Notes: generated by a model not told the origin, from the sequence alone. A stretch of 64,000 nt of DNA from Tolypeutes matacus (GCA_026826555.1 JAKSZT010004976.1:6800900-6864899); one strand, 5' to 3'. Positions 1-12,777 are shown, counted from the first letter of the stretch. Numbers and translations are program-made.

Positions 1-37
1 TAAAATAAAATAAATAAAATAAAATAAAATAAAATAA
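1..37. repeat. (TAAAA)n simple repeat
   Basis: An A-rich TAAAA/TAAA tract opens the window. It could be the tail of a retroelement lying to the left, but no head is visible. Confidence 0.8.
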
Positions 38-2293
38 ACTGTGTGCTACAAGAATCAAGCTGCTCTTAAGGAGAATCCAAGACATTTTCCCACTCGTAAG
101 TGATAGTATCTTACCTTAAAGATAGTATAGCCTGTAAAGACAGACTACTAGTGCTGTTATATTTGTCTCATGACAAATTTTACACTGAACTGCAAATATT
201 CTCTTAGGCATCTAGGGCGCTGAATATCAATATGTGGTTAAGCCAGCAAATTAAATATTCAATTAAGCTCTCTTGCCTATTGGTGGCTGGTGTCAATCAA
301 GATCTTTGTCTATATCTCTTAACACCTGTGTTTTTCCACCCCCTTAGTGTTCTAACTACACAGTCCAAAGGATCCTCAAAGCTTTAATCCCAGAAAATCA
401 AGAGCCATACATTTAATGCCTACTTGTTATTCCAATGACATATACATTTCCTACAGTGTAAACGATCTTCGCGAAGCCCAGCTCACCTCTTCACTTATAT
501 TTTGCACCTCAAACACTTCACCCTACAATTAAAATTGTTTTAAATATTAGAAAAATTTAGTTTTAATAAGGAGTCAATCATAGTGGAACATTTTCATGTT
601 GGTAACACTCTACTTAAATGCGCAGATTGCGGCCGCACAATTATTAATAATGAATGCTGCTGACCGGTGTCAATGGAGGTTAGTGGTGGGAGGGGCTGGT
701 ATCGCCACAGACAGACTGCACTCAGATTTACTCGCATTTTGTTTGGTCACCATGAAAAATAGTGGAGTAAAGCCCTTTTGTGGTGTAAGGACCGAGTGTT
801 AGTTGAAGACATAAACTGTTTGTACTAAATATTGAGGTCACCACCTGAAGGTGATGTGCTTTCAGAGGACAAAAGTGCACACACACATTTCCAGTGCTCA
901 GTGCCAGATGTTAGGGCTAGACTCTTAGGTAGAAACATAGCACGACAGCTCACAGCAGCCACGTGTCTGACTATTCTTACTCCATTGTAGGAGCTCAGAA
1001 GCCAGAGAATTATTTGGCCAAATTCACTTTTAAAATACACACTTGTGTATCATTTGACTCGATGAAAAAAGTTCTTATGATTTATTCATTGTCATATTTA
1101 ATTTGATCTCTTGGCTTTCACACCCGACCTCCTTGTCATTAAACAAGCATTTAAAAATACCTTTCTCACAATTTTGGTTCGATCTCCATTCTGTTTTGAT
1201 GCTAGGATAACTGTAATTAACATTCTAAGTACCCAGATTGATGTAAGTGTGTTTGTTGTCCTGATATTTTAAATATTGTTTTTGAATCACTGTATTCTGA
1301 AATGTCATATTAAAGCTTTTATTAAAGTAGTTAATTAAACATTAAGTGCTATGATTTGTGGCGGAACTTTTTAAAACAGAGAATCCTCCTGAAGTCAAGG
1401 GAGAATAGGTAGAAAGACACAGCTTGAAGTTTAAGTTCTGTGCATAAAGGAGGCAATGGGGAAGCTACTGATGCAGGAGGAACTAGATAAAGAAAGGAAT
1501 CATCAGTTCTGGTAAAATCTCACTATTTGGATAGTAAAGGATTGGATTCCCTGGGCCAAGATTAATTCATTAGAATCAGCAGAAAAATGGGTAAAAGGCA
1601 AGTAATGCTTAACTTCAGAATTTTCTATTTTTAATCAAGAAATTGTGGTTCTAAACAATTCTGTTGCATGCCTGCATAACATGGGGGAGATTATATGCAC
1701 AGATGGGCATATAAATACATATTAATATATATCAACAAAATAATGCAATAAATAATTTAAAAAATTTTTTTTAAAATTATTGAGTCAATAGAGATTTCAG
1801 TGAAAAGTTAGAAAAGAGATGAAAACATCAGGAAACTCTTCATAAAGTTGATAACCATTAATGTGATTAAAAACCAAAGTTTTTGGATGTTGCACACGTG
1901 TTTGTGTGTGTGTTAGAGAGAGAGAGAGAGAAAGAACTTCAGATGCTTTCCTAACAGGTTGAATTGTGTTACAGGGAAGGCATTTTGCTCTCCCCAGGAT
2001 GGAAGTGTGTGTGATGGGGTGGGGAATAAGAAGACCCCAATTGTTCTGGATGATAAAGTTGGAGTAGATTAGACAAGCTGAAGGCTGGGGGGACCTGAGA
2101 GGGAGAGAGGGACCTGCAGAAGATGACAGCCCACAGGGGCAGAGCAGAGCAGAAATGATATGGGAGGAAACAGTTTGAAAGAGGTGATCTTGACATTGTT
2201 GCTCCTTGTCACGCTACAGTATTTTCAGAAAAGCTACAATTGCCATGAATTACTTGTGAAAAGCGAAACTTTGGGAGAAAACGAATAGGGGGT
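38..2293. other. Intergenic DNA, no gene recognised
   Basis: This AT-rich stretch has only short open frames (at most 75 codons) in which I recognise no protein family. A small TG/AG microsatellite lies near 1902-1932. I see no RNA gene. It lies well beyond the 3' end of SLC24A3. Confidence 0.6.
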
Positions 2294-2940
2294 TAGATTA
2301 GTCAGGCAAAGGGGTGCTGATGCAAAGTACCAGAAACCTGTTGGCTTTTATAAAGGGTATTTATTTGCCATAAAAGCTTATAGTTACAAGGCCCTAATGA
2401 GCCCAACCCAAGGTTACTTCCTTACCAAACTCTGTGGCCACGTGTTGAAGCAAGATGGCGGGCGACGTCTGCGAGGATTCAGCCTTCCTCTTCCCTCTTA
2501 AGGCTCCGTGGGTCCAGCTTCTTCCCATCTCAGCTGTAGGCTGGAGGGCTTGTCTCTCTTCCTGGGGCTCATTTCTTTCCGGCTTAGCTGCTCTGGTCTC
2601 TTCACAAGGTCAGTTGTAAACTATCAGGCGAAAAGCTCATCTCTCTTCCCGGGGCCTCTGCTGTGTCTGTGGCGCTGTCTCTCTGTCCTCTGTGTATCTT
2701 CTCTGTGTGTCTCCTTGATTGAGTGTCCATTTATATAGTCCACAAAGGGGGCGGGAATTCAAACTGAGTCACCCTAATGACGTGGTCGAATCAAAGCCCT
2801 CATCTTAACATAATTTAATCAACGGCATCTCAGTTAAATCTAATACAACCAAAGGTTATCACGCCCAGAGGGAACAGACCAGTTTACAAACATAATCAAT
2901 ATCTCTTTTTGGAATTCAGAAATAATATCAAACAGCCACA
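2294..2940 (-). mobile_element. Solo LTR, family A (MaLR/ERVL-like)
   Basis: On the minus strand the element starts TGTGGCTGTTTGATATT and ends GACTAATCTA, and it aligns by eye over its whole length with the copies at 8149-9561 and 28820-29446. Shared landmarks are the motif AAGATGGCGGGCGACGTCTG and the phrase TTTATAAAGGGTATTTATT, both on the plus strand here. The TG start and ~640-bp length fit a retroviral LTR. The flanks (GGGGT and GGGGC) are a weak 5-bp duplication. It has no coding capacity, and the exact family name is not known to me. Confidence 0.7.
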
Positions 2941-2962
2941 GGGGCAAATGTCTATATCTGAA

Positions 2963-3185
2963 TCAGTGGTTCTGAAATAGTGTGACTTTGCCCCTCCCTC
3001 CCAAATTGGGAACATTTGACAATAACTTGAGACTAGATGGTTGCAATGAGGAGAGGGATGCTACTGTCATCTAGTGGATAGAAACCAAGAGTGCTGCTAA
3101 GCATACTACATTCCGCAAGCAGCCCCACAGCAAAATGAAATATCTGACCCAAAATGTCAATAGTGACAATGTTGAAAAACTCTGA
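2963..3185 (+). mobile_element. MER20-like hAT DNA transposon
   Basis: It starts CAGTGGTTCTG and ends AAAAACTCTG. Inside are the MER20-type phrases GGGAACATTTGACAAT, GTCATCTAGTGG and CCCAAAATGTCAATAGTG. It is non-autonomous and about 220 bp long, the usual size for MER20. The terminal inverted repeats are degraded, as expected of an old mammal-wide element. Confidence 0.75.
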
Positions 3186-3677
3186 CCTAAGCTGAAGTTG
3201 TCAAAAACCAAAACAACACAACAAGACACACTGCACAGGAAACCTAGAGTTGAGAGGAGAGGAGGTTCCAGTTGTACATCTATCCTTTTAGCAGAAATTC
3301 CTGGTAGAAATTCACATTATCAAGGACAATAGAATTGATCAATTAACATAGTGGCTACCCAATATTTATGCTCTAGAGTGAAATAAACATAAAATTACAC
3401 TAAAATTACACATAGGATGTAAATTTAGGATGGGTTTGGTAAATAGGAAGGCACAGAAAAACAAGAAGAGAATGAGACCCTGAGGGGAGGGTTGTCACTG
3501 GGGGAAACTGAGAGGCAAGGTGGTGGGGGAGGACTGTGGGAGCACCATACTCTGTGAGTCTCTCCCCCCACCCCTGCCCCATGAATCCTTTGTTCAAAGC
3601 CCTGTGATGTCAGATCAGAACTCTGGGCTGGTGTGTACTTTCTCAGGGCCCAGTTGCCTGGCAGCAGTTCACTTTGG
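3186..3677. other. Intergenic DNA, nothing recognised
   Basis: I see no gene or clear repeat. Its last bases (3661-3677) are nearly repeated at 4187-4203, flanking the SINE that follows. Confidence 0.55.
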
Positions 3678-3695
3678 GTTTTTTTGTTTGTTTCT

Positions 3696-4144
3696 TTGCT
3701 TTTTTTTTTTTTTTTTAAAGATTTTATTTATTTACTTTATCCATTTTAACCCCCCTTTCCCCATTTGCTGTTTTGTATCCATTCGCTGGGCAATTCTCTG
3801 TGTCTGTTTCCTGCCATCTCTTCTCATCCTTCTCCTCCAGCCTTTACCAGGATTCGATCCTGGAGACCTCCGATGTAGGAGAGAAGTGTTCTGCCACCTG
3901 TACCATCGAGATTCCTGGTTTTCAGAGCTTTCGGAGTATCTTGTCTTGTCTCTCTCCTGTTACATCATCATCTTGCTGCATGGCTCCCGGGGCCTGGCGG
4001 CTCACCGGCACACACAGCCTGGCAGCCCATGCACCTTCTATGTATATATATATTTTTTATTTTACTGGGAGGTCCCGGGGATCGAATCCAGGTCCCTCCA
4101 TATGGCAGACGGACGCCCAACCATTTGAGCCACATCCACCCCCA
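3696..4144 (-). mobile_element. DAS-type SINE, long composite form
   Basis: Read on the minus strand, this is a tRNA-derived head (GGGGGTGGATGTGGCTCAAATGG, B-box-like GGACCTGGATTCGATCC). A linker with GATGATGATGTAACAGG follows, then a second box-B-like segment (AGGATCGAATCC) and an A-rich tail, which appears as poly(T) at 3700-3716. This is the extended DAS form also seen at 42114-42563. The 202-codon plus-strand open frame across it is an accident of the SINE. Confidence 0.85.
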
Positions 4145-4203
4145 TGTTTGTTTGCTTTTTAATAATAATTTTAAAAAAATTTTTAAGCAGCTGTTCACTT
4201 TGG

Positions 4204-5089
4204 ATCATGGAGAACTTTCTCTTGAATCTGAGAAGCATCGGTGCCCTATGGCTGAGCTGAAGTTCAACTAAGTAGGGCCTGTTTTCACTCTACTTCCTCT
4301 TGTTTGTAGTAGAACCCTTCCTTCTCTTCTTCCACTACTAAGAGAGGAAGCTAATAGTTCTGATATTGGAAAAATACCTGAATTTCAATGACATAAGGGA
4401 CCCCCAGGACCAGACCATAGTTGAGATTCACTCTCTTTTCTCCTGTTCCACTTCCCACATTTCCAAGCCTATTATGTTGACCATGAAAGACACTGATCAT
4501 CGTACAAAATGCTCAGCAAAGAGGAGACTATCATCCATGACAGTCCATCTGAAATTGGGAGAGGGCTCTAGAACAAAATCCTTAACAGTTTTCAGTGACT
4601 ATAGAACGCAATATTTAGAAACTTCAGGATTTACACAGGAAAAGGGAGTCTACCAATAGTTTTTCACTGCCCAGGTCCCATATCAAGATACTGTGGGCCA
4701 CCCCTTTTCCATGTGTTAGGGCTGAAGGAAAGCTGGGCCTCTGGAAGGTTCTAGTTAGATGCTCTTGCCCAAGCTGGCATCAGGAAGCTGCATCCTAGTG
4801 GGTGGAGCATACCAGCACCTGTAGGAATGAGATTCTGTGCCCTGTTCAAGAAGAGCATCCCGACCAAAGCTGATTCCTGACTTAAAATTAATTGAGTATC
4901 CCCTTCAGAAGAACACCGTTTGTATTACTCAGAGGTTTGAAAAAACATTTGAAAATAATTAATCCACTTAAAAAATAGATAACAGGCAAAGTACAAAGCA
5001 TGTATTATTTATGGATGAAGTTCTAAAGGTTTTTTAAAAAGAGATCAAGATTCTCTCACGACTCCTTGCTTTTCTTGCTTTTCAGCATC
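4204..5089. other. Intergenic DNA, nothing recognised
   Basis: Only short open frames of up to 97 codons occur, with no recognisable domain. There are no clear repeats apart from A-rich DNA leading into the L1 that begins near 5090. Confidence 0.5.
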
Positions 5090-6147
5090 AATGTCAAAAA
5101 TTCGTTATCTGGCAAAACTGTCCTTCGAAAATGAGGGCAAGTTCACAACATTTGCAGATAAACAAAAACTGAGAGAGTTTGTTACCAAAAGACCTGCTAA
5201 AAGAAGTACTAAAGGGAGTCCTTCATGTTGGGAGGAAAGGACAGGAGATAGTAGCTTGGAGCAGTGTGAAGAAATGAGGATCTCCAGTAAAAGTAACCAC
5301 CTGGGTAAATGCAAAACCCAGGAGTATGGTTTCCTCAGTATGTAACTCTACTCTTCATTTCCTAAAAGATTTAGAATACAACTGAATAAGAAATAATCAT
5401 ACCTCTATGTTATGAACATGAGATATATAAAAAGGTAATGTGTGACAAAAACAATATGAAGGGGGGAAATGGAGATGTGTAGGAGCAGAGACTGTGTATG
5501 CTATTGAAGTTAAGTTGGCATAATTTCAAACTAGTAGGTTATAATACAAAACCCAGGGTAACCACAAAGAAAGTATTTAAAATTATGTAAAAAATGCAAA
5601 TGAGAAAGGGATCAATCAGTTATACCATAAAAGATGTACTGTATGCAAAATAAGGCTACAATAAAGGGGAAAAGGGAAAAAAGGATGTAAGATGTATAGG
5701 AAACAATGGACAAAATGGCTGAAATAAGTCCTGTCTTATTAGTAATTACACTGAATGTGAATGGATTGAACTTTCCACTCAAAAGACAAAGATTGATATA
5801 GAAAGGATAAAAAACCATGATCCAAATATGTTGTTTACAATAGATTCACCTTACGCCCAAAGATACAAATAGGTCAAAAATGAAAGGATGGAAAAAAAGA
5901 TTCCAAGCAAATAGTAACCAAAGCAGATACGGGGTAGCTATAATAATATCAAATAAAATAGACTTTAAGTTACAACTATTACAAGAGACAAAGAAGGGCA
6001 GAACATATTAATAAAAGAGTCAACCCACAAGAAGATATAATCATAAAAACTTATGTACCTAATCACGGTGCTCCAAAATACATGAGGCAAACATGACAAA
6101 ACTGAAGGAAGAAATAAACACATCTACACTAATAGTTGGAGACTTTA

Positions 6148-6249
6148 TTTTTATTTTTATTTTTTTTTACCGGGAGGTCCCGGGGATCGAACCCGGGTCC
6201 CTCCATATGGGAGATGGACGCCCAACCAGTTGAGCCGCATCCGACCCCC
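6148..6249 (-). mobile_element. DAS-type SINE with perfect 16-bp target duplication
   Basis: A minus-strand tRNA-derived SINE monomer: box A GTGCGGCTCAACTGG-like, box B GGGTTCGATCCCC, and a poly(A) tail seen as T-rich sequence at its left end. ATAGTTGGAGACTTTA occurs directly before it (6132-6147) and after it (6250-6265), an exact target-site duplication within the L1. The clean duplication marks it as younger than its host L1. Confidence 0.95.
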
Positions 6250-6733
6250 ATAGTTGGAGACTTTAATACACCACTTTTATCATGGATAAAAACATTAGAA
6301 TACACATTCTTGTAAAGGGTGCATGGATCACTCTCCAGGATAAGTTCACAAAATGAGTCTCAATACATTTAAAAAAAAACTGAAATTATGCAAAGCATCC
6401 TCTCTAACCACAATGGAATGAAGAGAGAAAACCGGAAAATCCACAAATATTTGTAACATACTCTTAAGCAATCAGTGGGTCAAAGAAAAAAACCACAGGG
6501 GGAATCAGAAAATATATTGAGACAGATGAAAACCGAAAAAACATACCAAAACTATGGGATGCAGTGAAGACAGTGTTCAAAGGGAAAATTTGAAACTCTA
6601 AATGCTTACATTAAAAAAGAAGAAAGCTCTCAAAGCAGAGACCTAACCTCATACCTGGAGAAACTAGAAAGAGAAGAAAAATAACAAAAAGTAGAGTGGC
6701 AATATATGAAATAGAGAATTAAAAACCAATAAA

Positions 6734-6818
6734 GGGGAGCGGATGTAGCTCAGTGGTTGAACATCTGCTTCCCATGTACACGGTCCTGGGTTCAATCTCT
6801 GGTACCTCTCCCGCCCCA
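6734..6818 (+). mobile_element. DAS-type SINE monomer
   Basis: GGGGAGCGGATGTAGCTCAG, then TGGTTGAACATCTGC and the B-box GGGTTCAATCTC, ending in GGTACCTC. It lies within the truncated L1. The A-rich tail is short and interrupted. Confidence 0.9.
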
Positions 6819-8148
6819 AAGCAACCAATAGAATCAACAAAACCAAAAGGGTTCTTTTAAAAGATCAATAAAATAGACAAATCTTTAGCTAAAGTGACAA
6901 AGAAAAAAGACAAATAACTAAAATCAGAAATGAAAGGGGAGACTTTGTTACCAACGCCACAGAGATTAAAAGGATTATAGGAGGCCACTATGAACAATTG
7001 TATGCCGATATCTTAGATAACCTGGATGAAATGGACAGATTCCTAGAAACACGCAAACAACCAACACTGACTCAAGAAGAAACAGAAGACCTCGCCAGAC
7101 TAATAACAAGTAAAGATTTTTAATCAGTCATCAAAAACCTCTCAACAAAGAAGAGCCCAAAACCAGATCTCTTCACTGTTGAATTTTACCAACCATTCCA
7201 AGAAGAATTAACACTAATCCTGCTCAAACTCTTCCAAAAAATTGAAGAGGAGGGAACACTTCTTAACTTATTAATGAGGCCAACATCATCCTCATAACAA
7301 AGCCAGATAAAGATACCACAGGAAAAAAAATTACAGACCAATATTCTTCATGAATATAAGTTTAAAAAGTCCTCAATAAAATACTAGCAAACTTAACTGG
7401 ACAGCACATTTAGAATTATACACTATAACCAAGTGAAATTTATTCCAGGAACACAAGGGAGGTTGAACATAAGAAAATCACTTAATAGAATATACCATAT
7501 AAACAGAATGAAGGACAAAAACTACACAATCATCTGAACTGATGGAGAAAAGGCATTTGACAAAGTCTAGCACCTCTTTAAAAAAACTTGAAATAGAAGG
7601 AAATTTCCTCAACATGATAAAGCTAACTTCATACTCACTGGTGAAAGACTGAAATCTTTCCCTCTAAGATCAGGAATAAGACAAGGATACCCACTGTTGC
7701 CACAGTTATTAAATATTTTACTAGAAGTTTTAGCCAGAGCAGTTAGTCAAGAAAAAGAAACAAAGGGCACCCAAATTGGATAGGAAGAAATAAACTTTCC
7801 TTTTTGCAAATGACACGATCCTATAAGCTAGAGAATTCTGAAAAATCCACAACAAAGCTACCAGAGATAATAAATGAATTCGGCAATGTGGTACAAGATC
7901 AACACGCAAAAATCATTGGTGTTTCTATTCTCCAGCAATGAATAATCAGAAGAGGAAACCAAGAAAAAAAAATTCCATTTACAAAAGAAATCAAAAGAAT
8001 AAAATATCTAGGAAAAAATTTAACCAAGTATGTAAAGGATTTATACACTGAAAACTGGAAAGCATTGCTGAGAGAAATTATAGAAGACCTGAAAAATGGA
8101 AAGACATTCTGTGTTCATGGATTGGAAGGCTAAATATCATTAAGATGT

Positions 8149-8352
8149 TGTAGCAGTTTGATATGGTTTATTAATTCCAAAAATAGATTTTGGATTATGT
8201 TTGTAAATTGGTCTGTTCTTGGGTGTGGTTGAATTATGATTATGGCTTTGATTGGGCCATATCAGTAGGACATTGAGTATCCACCCCCTTGGTGGGTGAA
8301 GACTCACAGATTAAACTAAATGGCAGAGCAGAGGAGTTAGTTGGAGTTTTTT

Positions 8353-8386
<34 letters not shown>

Positions 8387-9561
8387 ATTTATTTTTAAAA
8401 GATACTTAGATTACATAAAATGTTACATAAAAAAATATAAGGGATTCCAATATGCCCCACTCCCCACACCTCCCACTTTTCCCCACATTAACAACTTCTT
8501 TCATTAGTGGGGTACATTCAGTGCAATTGATGAACAGATTTTGAAGCATTGCCACTAAGCATGGAATATAGTTTACATTCTAGTTTACATTCTCTCCCAC
8601 TCAATTCTGTAGGTTATGGCAGGATATACAATGGCCTGTATCTGTCATTGCAATGTCATTCAGGTCAATTCCAAGTCCTGAAAAATGCCCCCATATTACA
8701 TGTCTTTTTCCCTTTCCCTGACTTCAGCACCTCCAGTGGCCACTGTCTCCACATCAATGATATAATTTCTTCCATTGCTAGAATCACAATAAGTCTATAG
8801 GAGAATACCAGTAAATCCACTCTAGTCCATATTTTATTCCCCAATCCTGAGGATTCTGGGATGGTGATGTCCACTCTACCTCTAATTGAAAGGGTGCTTT
8901 GATCCCATATGGCTGATGGATGGGACTCTCTTGCTTGCCATTGTAGACTCTCTCAGTTCCTTGGTATCGTGGTTGTCCATCCTCACCTACCTGGGTGAGT
9001 CCAATGAACTGGACAGTAGGCGTTGCAACTCTGCTGAGTCTCAGGGCCCAGCTGGCACATGGAGAGCCCAGAGATTCAAGCCTCTTTGATGTACACCTAC
9101 CAACTCCAGCACCAATGATTGGTTCAAATAAAAGGGACCGAAGAGGCATGTGTAGAGACGTCACATAGGAGTTTTGATGTTGGAGTTTTGATGTTAGAGT
9201 TTTGAGCTGGAGCCTGGGAAGTAAGTACACAGAGAAGCAGAGCAGCTGAGCCCAGAGAGAACTGAGCTCCAGGGAGAAAGAGAGAGCCTGTCACCTGATA
9301 GTCTATAGCTGGCCTTGTGGAGTAAACAGAGGAGCTGAGCCCAGAGAGAAATGAGCCCTGGGAAGAGAGGAACCCAGGAAGCCGGAACCCAGGCAGACAT
9401 TGGCAGCCATCTTGCTCCAACACATGGCAACACACTTTGGTGAGGGAAGTAACTTATGCTTTATGGTCTGGTAACTGTAAGCTTCTACCCCAAATAAATA
9501 CCCTTTATAAAAAACCAATTTCTGGTATTTTGCATCAGCGCCTCTTTGGCTAACTAATATA
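8149..9561 (+). mobile_element. Solo LTR, family A, with nested insert and perfect 5-bp duplication
   Basis: The LTR starts TGTAGCAGTTTGATATGG and ends TGGCTAACTAATATA. GATGT flanks it exactly at 8144-8148 and 9562-9566, and removing LTR plus one GATGT restores a continuous L1 phrase. Its own sequence is about 8149-8350 and 9160-9561; the middle is a separate insertion. It matches the LTRs at 2294-2940 and 28820-29446 by eye. There is no internal retroviral sequence, so it is a recombined solo LTR. No coding capacity. Confidence 0.8.
8352..9160. mobile_element. Nested insertion in solo LTR, probably antisense L1 3' end
   Basis: A (TA)n tract at 8357-8383 leads into sequence foreign to the LTR, including AGATACTTAGATTACATAAAATG. 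The flanking LTR has GGAGTTTT on both sides, which would fit a short target duplication. The left-end T-rich tract suggests a retroelement on the minus strand, perhaps the 3' end of a xenarthran L1, but I cannot place it in a family with certainty. Confidence 0.5.
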
Positions 9562-9872
9562 GATGTCAATTTTACTCGAAATGATTTACAGATGCAATGC
9601 AATCCCAATTAAAATTCCAACAGTCTTCTTCACAGATATGGAAAAGCCAAACATCAAATTCATATGGACGGGTAAGGGGCTTCAAATAGCCAAAACCATC
9701 TTGAAAAAGAAAAACAAAGTTGGAGGACTCACAATTCGTGATCATAAAACATATTATAAAGCTACAGTAATCAAAACAGTGTACTGCTGGCACACAAGCA
9801 CAGACATGTAGACCAATGTAATCAAATTGAAAGTTCATAATTAAATCCTCACACTGTGGCCAACTGGTTTTT

Positions 9873-10121
9873 TTTTTTGTTGTTGTTGTTTTTTAAGATT
9901 TATTTTATTTATTTATCCCCCCCTTGCTGCTTGTGCTCGCTATGTCCATTTGATGTGCGTTTTTCTGTGTCTGCATGTTTCCCTTTGCTGAGTCATCTTG
10001 CTCTGCCAGCTCACCGCACTGTGTGGGCCAGCTTGCCTTCACCAGGAGGCCCTGGGAATCGAACCCGGGGCCTCCCATATGATAAACGGGAGCCCAACCA
10101 CTTGAGCAACATCCGCTTCCC
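9873..10121 (-). mobile_element. DAS-type SINE, long form
   Basis: Minus-strand SINE with head GGGGAAGCGGATGTTGCTCAA and B-box GGTTCGATTCCC, an extended body, and a tail seen as the poly(T)/GTT tract at 9867-9893. The flanking L1 phrase CCAACTGGTTTTT is duplicated at 9860-9872 and 10122-10134, marking a 13-bp target-site duplication. Confidence 0.93.
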
Positions 10122-10493
10122 CCAACTGGTTTTTGACAAGGATGCCAAGTCAAAATACAAAATACGAAATGTATCAAAGATCTAAATATAAGAACCAAAA
10201 CTATAAAACTCCTAGAAGAAAACATAGGAAACATCTTCAGGACTTTGTGTTAGGCAATGGTTTCTGAGACTTTCTACCTAAAGCATGAGTTTCAGAAGAA
10301 AAATAGAATAATGAGACTTCATCAAATTAAAAACTTTTGTGCATCAAATGACCTTGTCAAGAATGTAAAATGACAACCTACAGAATGGGAGAAAATATTT
10401 GGAAACGCTATATCTGATAAGCATATCTAGAATATCTAAAGGACTCTTGCAACTCAACAGCAAAAGGACAAACAACCCAATTAAAAATGGTCA

Positions 10494-10690
10494 GGGAGCT
10501 GATGTAGGTCAAACTATTGAGCACCCGCCATCTGTTCCAGGTACCTCCTGAAAACAACAACAACAACAACAAAAAAAAAAAACAAGCAAAACAAATGAGA
10601 AAACCAACTAAGGAAGCCAATGTGTGCCGATGAGCACCGGCTTCCCACATAGGAGGTCTTGGGTTCAATCTCTGGTACTTCCTTAAAAAA
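10494..10690 (+). mobile_element. Dimeric DAS-type SINE (diverged)
   Basis: Two SINE heads in tandem. The left one starts AGGGAGCTGATGTAGGTCAA and ends in (CAA)n. The right one, after the linker ACCAACTAAGGAAG, includes GGTCTTGGGTTCAATC and ends CTTCCTTAAAAAAAA. Both arms are diverged. It lies in the 3' part of the truncated L1. Confidence 0.8.
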
Positions 10691-11313
10691 AATGGTATTT
10701 ACATACAATGGAATATTATTTGGCCATAAAAAGAAATGAAATTTGAAGCTACAACATGGATGAAACTCGAAGACCTAATACTGAGTGAAATAAGCCAGGC
10801 ATAAAGGGACACGTATTTTATGATCTCACTTAATGTGCAATAAGAAGTATATCAAATTTATAAAGTCAGAAACTAGAATACAGGCTACCAGGGGCCAGGG
10901 TGGGGGTGTGGAATGGGAAGTTAATGTTTCATTGGCACAGAGTTTCTGTTTGGGGTGATGAGAAGTGTTGGTAATGGATGAAGGTGATGGAGACCCAAAT
11001 TTGTGGATGTAATCTACACCACTGAATTGTGTATTTGGAAGTCAATAAAATGGGAAACTTTATTTTTTATATATGTTACTAGAAAAAAAGTCCACAGAAC
11101 TGTACAACAAAAAGAGGGAGCCCTATTGTAAACTATGGGCTATCATTAATAGTATGATTATAATATTGTTTCATCAATTGTAAAAAGGTGCCACACTAAT
11201 GCAAAATGTCAATAAGCAAAAACTGTGTATGTATGTGGGGTGGTTATATGGGAACTCTGTGCTTTTTATATGACTTTTCTGTAAACCTACAACTGCTCTA
11301 ATAAAAAAACAGG

Positions 11314-12777
11314 ATGCTATACCAAAGAATCAATTTTAGGTGTCAACAAAGAAAAAATAACTCTGACCTTCTCATGGCCATATGACATTGAGAGTGCCCT
11401 AAGGAAATAAGTAACCTATGAGCAATAATGAACTACTTCCTTTTTCCTAAGTATTAGAACTATTTGAAATATTCTTGCCCCCCAAAATTCACTGATATGC
11501 CCAAATGAAATAAACTCCTTGAGAGGTCCTCAAACCTTGTGGAAGTCACGGAAGAGGCCTGGCTTTGCCTCCACGGGATTTGTGGAGTGGGGCAGACATT
11601 GCTCATCCCACCAGCTCTACCGGAGAGCTCTGGTGCATGTCCCACCTTCTGTGGAGCTCCCTGGCCTGTCCCCCAGAAGAGGGGTCATTCTGGAGATCTG
11701 TTTTTCAGAGGCCCAGAACCCATGCTACGTATGATGCTTAGAAAATGGTAAGTGTATCCATGGCAGTTGCCAGGCCAAAAACAGATACCTCACATCTCAT
11801 CTAAAATGAATGTGTGCTATCAGTCACTGGGCCCTTAATACCTTAATAATAATTCTTAGGAATGATGAGGGGATGGGACTTTGTCAAAGAGTTTTTTGTT
11901 TTTGTTTTTAAACAGGTGATATCCACAATTATATACATTTTAAAAATTCCAACAATGCAGATGGAATTCCAGGTTCAGGTGGACTGAAACATCCAGAATA
12001 ACTTGTGAGCTATTCCAAAATGCATACCACCCAAGATGCCTTCACTTCATAATTCATTTTTAAAGAAATTTCTGGAGGGAAATCATCTTTTTTCTCCTCT
12101 AGACTAAATTAAGAGACTGTCAGAGCTGGATGAGGCCTCAGCTGTCATGTAATCTGATGACTTCATTTGGGAGAAATTCTAACGCCTGCCCTCGAGTCCA
12201 GAGCATCCTGGCTCCTCTGAATTTTGGCTTTCAAGAGAAGAAGGATAATTTTATGGCCACTGCATCTTTATCCAAATTTGAATGTTGGGTTAGGAATGTT
12301 CCACATTTCATTCTACACATCATGGACCCTGGTTAGCCACAAACCCAGCCCTGTACCTTTGGGGTCTCTTGATGGTCCCAGTGAACATCACATCACAGCT
12401 GGCAATGAGAACCCATTAAAAAACCTGCCTCTGGCCACTTTCAGGGCAGCAAAGGGGAGAAGTCAAGTCAGACTGTGACATGTGAAGAAGATGCCACCCG
12501 GGAAAGATTCAGGACCAGTGTGAAGGGAGGGAGGGAGAAATTAGAAGCATAAGGTGGCATCTGAGCTGGGAATCATTGCTTCCCAGACAATGGCCTCACC
12601 ACCAGTAGGCAACCCTCTGATGAGCCAGTAATAAATGGGACAGCATCACCATTGCCTGATGAGGTGCAGGGAACAGCTCACCATTGATTTTAAAAGGCTG
12701 TCTTGTCCCAGCATTCAGAGCTGTAAATTGTGAAACCTCACGTAGAGCCAGCCAACCAAAGTTAAAATCCAAAGAGA
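11314..12777. other. Intergenic DNA, nothing recognised
   Basis: Open frames here are at most 84 codons and show no recognisable domain. There are no splice-supported exons and no clear repeats. Confidence 0.5.

Larger units (their letters stand above)
5090..11313 (+). mobile_element. 5'-truncated L1 LINE with nested insertions
   Basis: The element begins inside the ORF1 C-terminal domain: a frame at 5091-5345 carries YLAKLSFENEG and DKQKLREFV, typical of L1 ORF1p. An endonuclease remnant (about 5740-6470) and a reverse-transcriptase region follow ([15 protein letters not shown] near 7640-7685), both full of stops and frameshifts. The ORF2 end and 3' UTR run to an A-rich end at about 11313. 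SINEs interrupt it at 6148-6249, 6734-6818, 9873-10121 and 10494-10690, and a solo LTR at 8149-9561. It is inactive, and is paralogous to the L1 at 53196-63165. Confidence 0.85.

Noticed and set aside
3520..4162. Plus-strand open frames of 202 and 129 codons
   Set aside because: They lie within a minus-strand DAS SINE.
6734..6818. A possible functional tRNA gene from box A and box B
   Set aside because: The match is to a SINE head: no tRNA-like 3' half or acceptor stem, and many such copies exist here.
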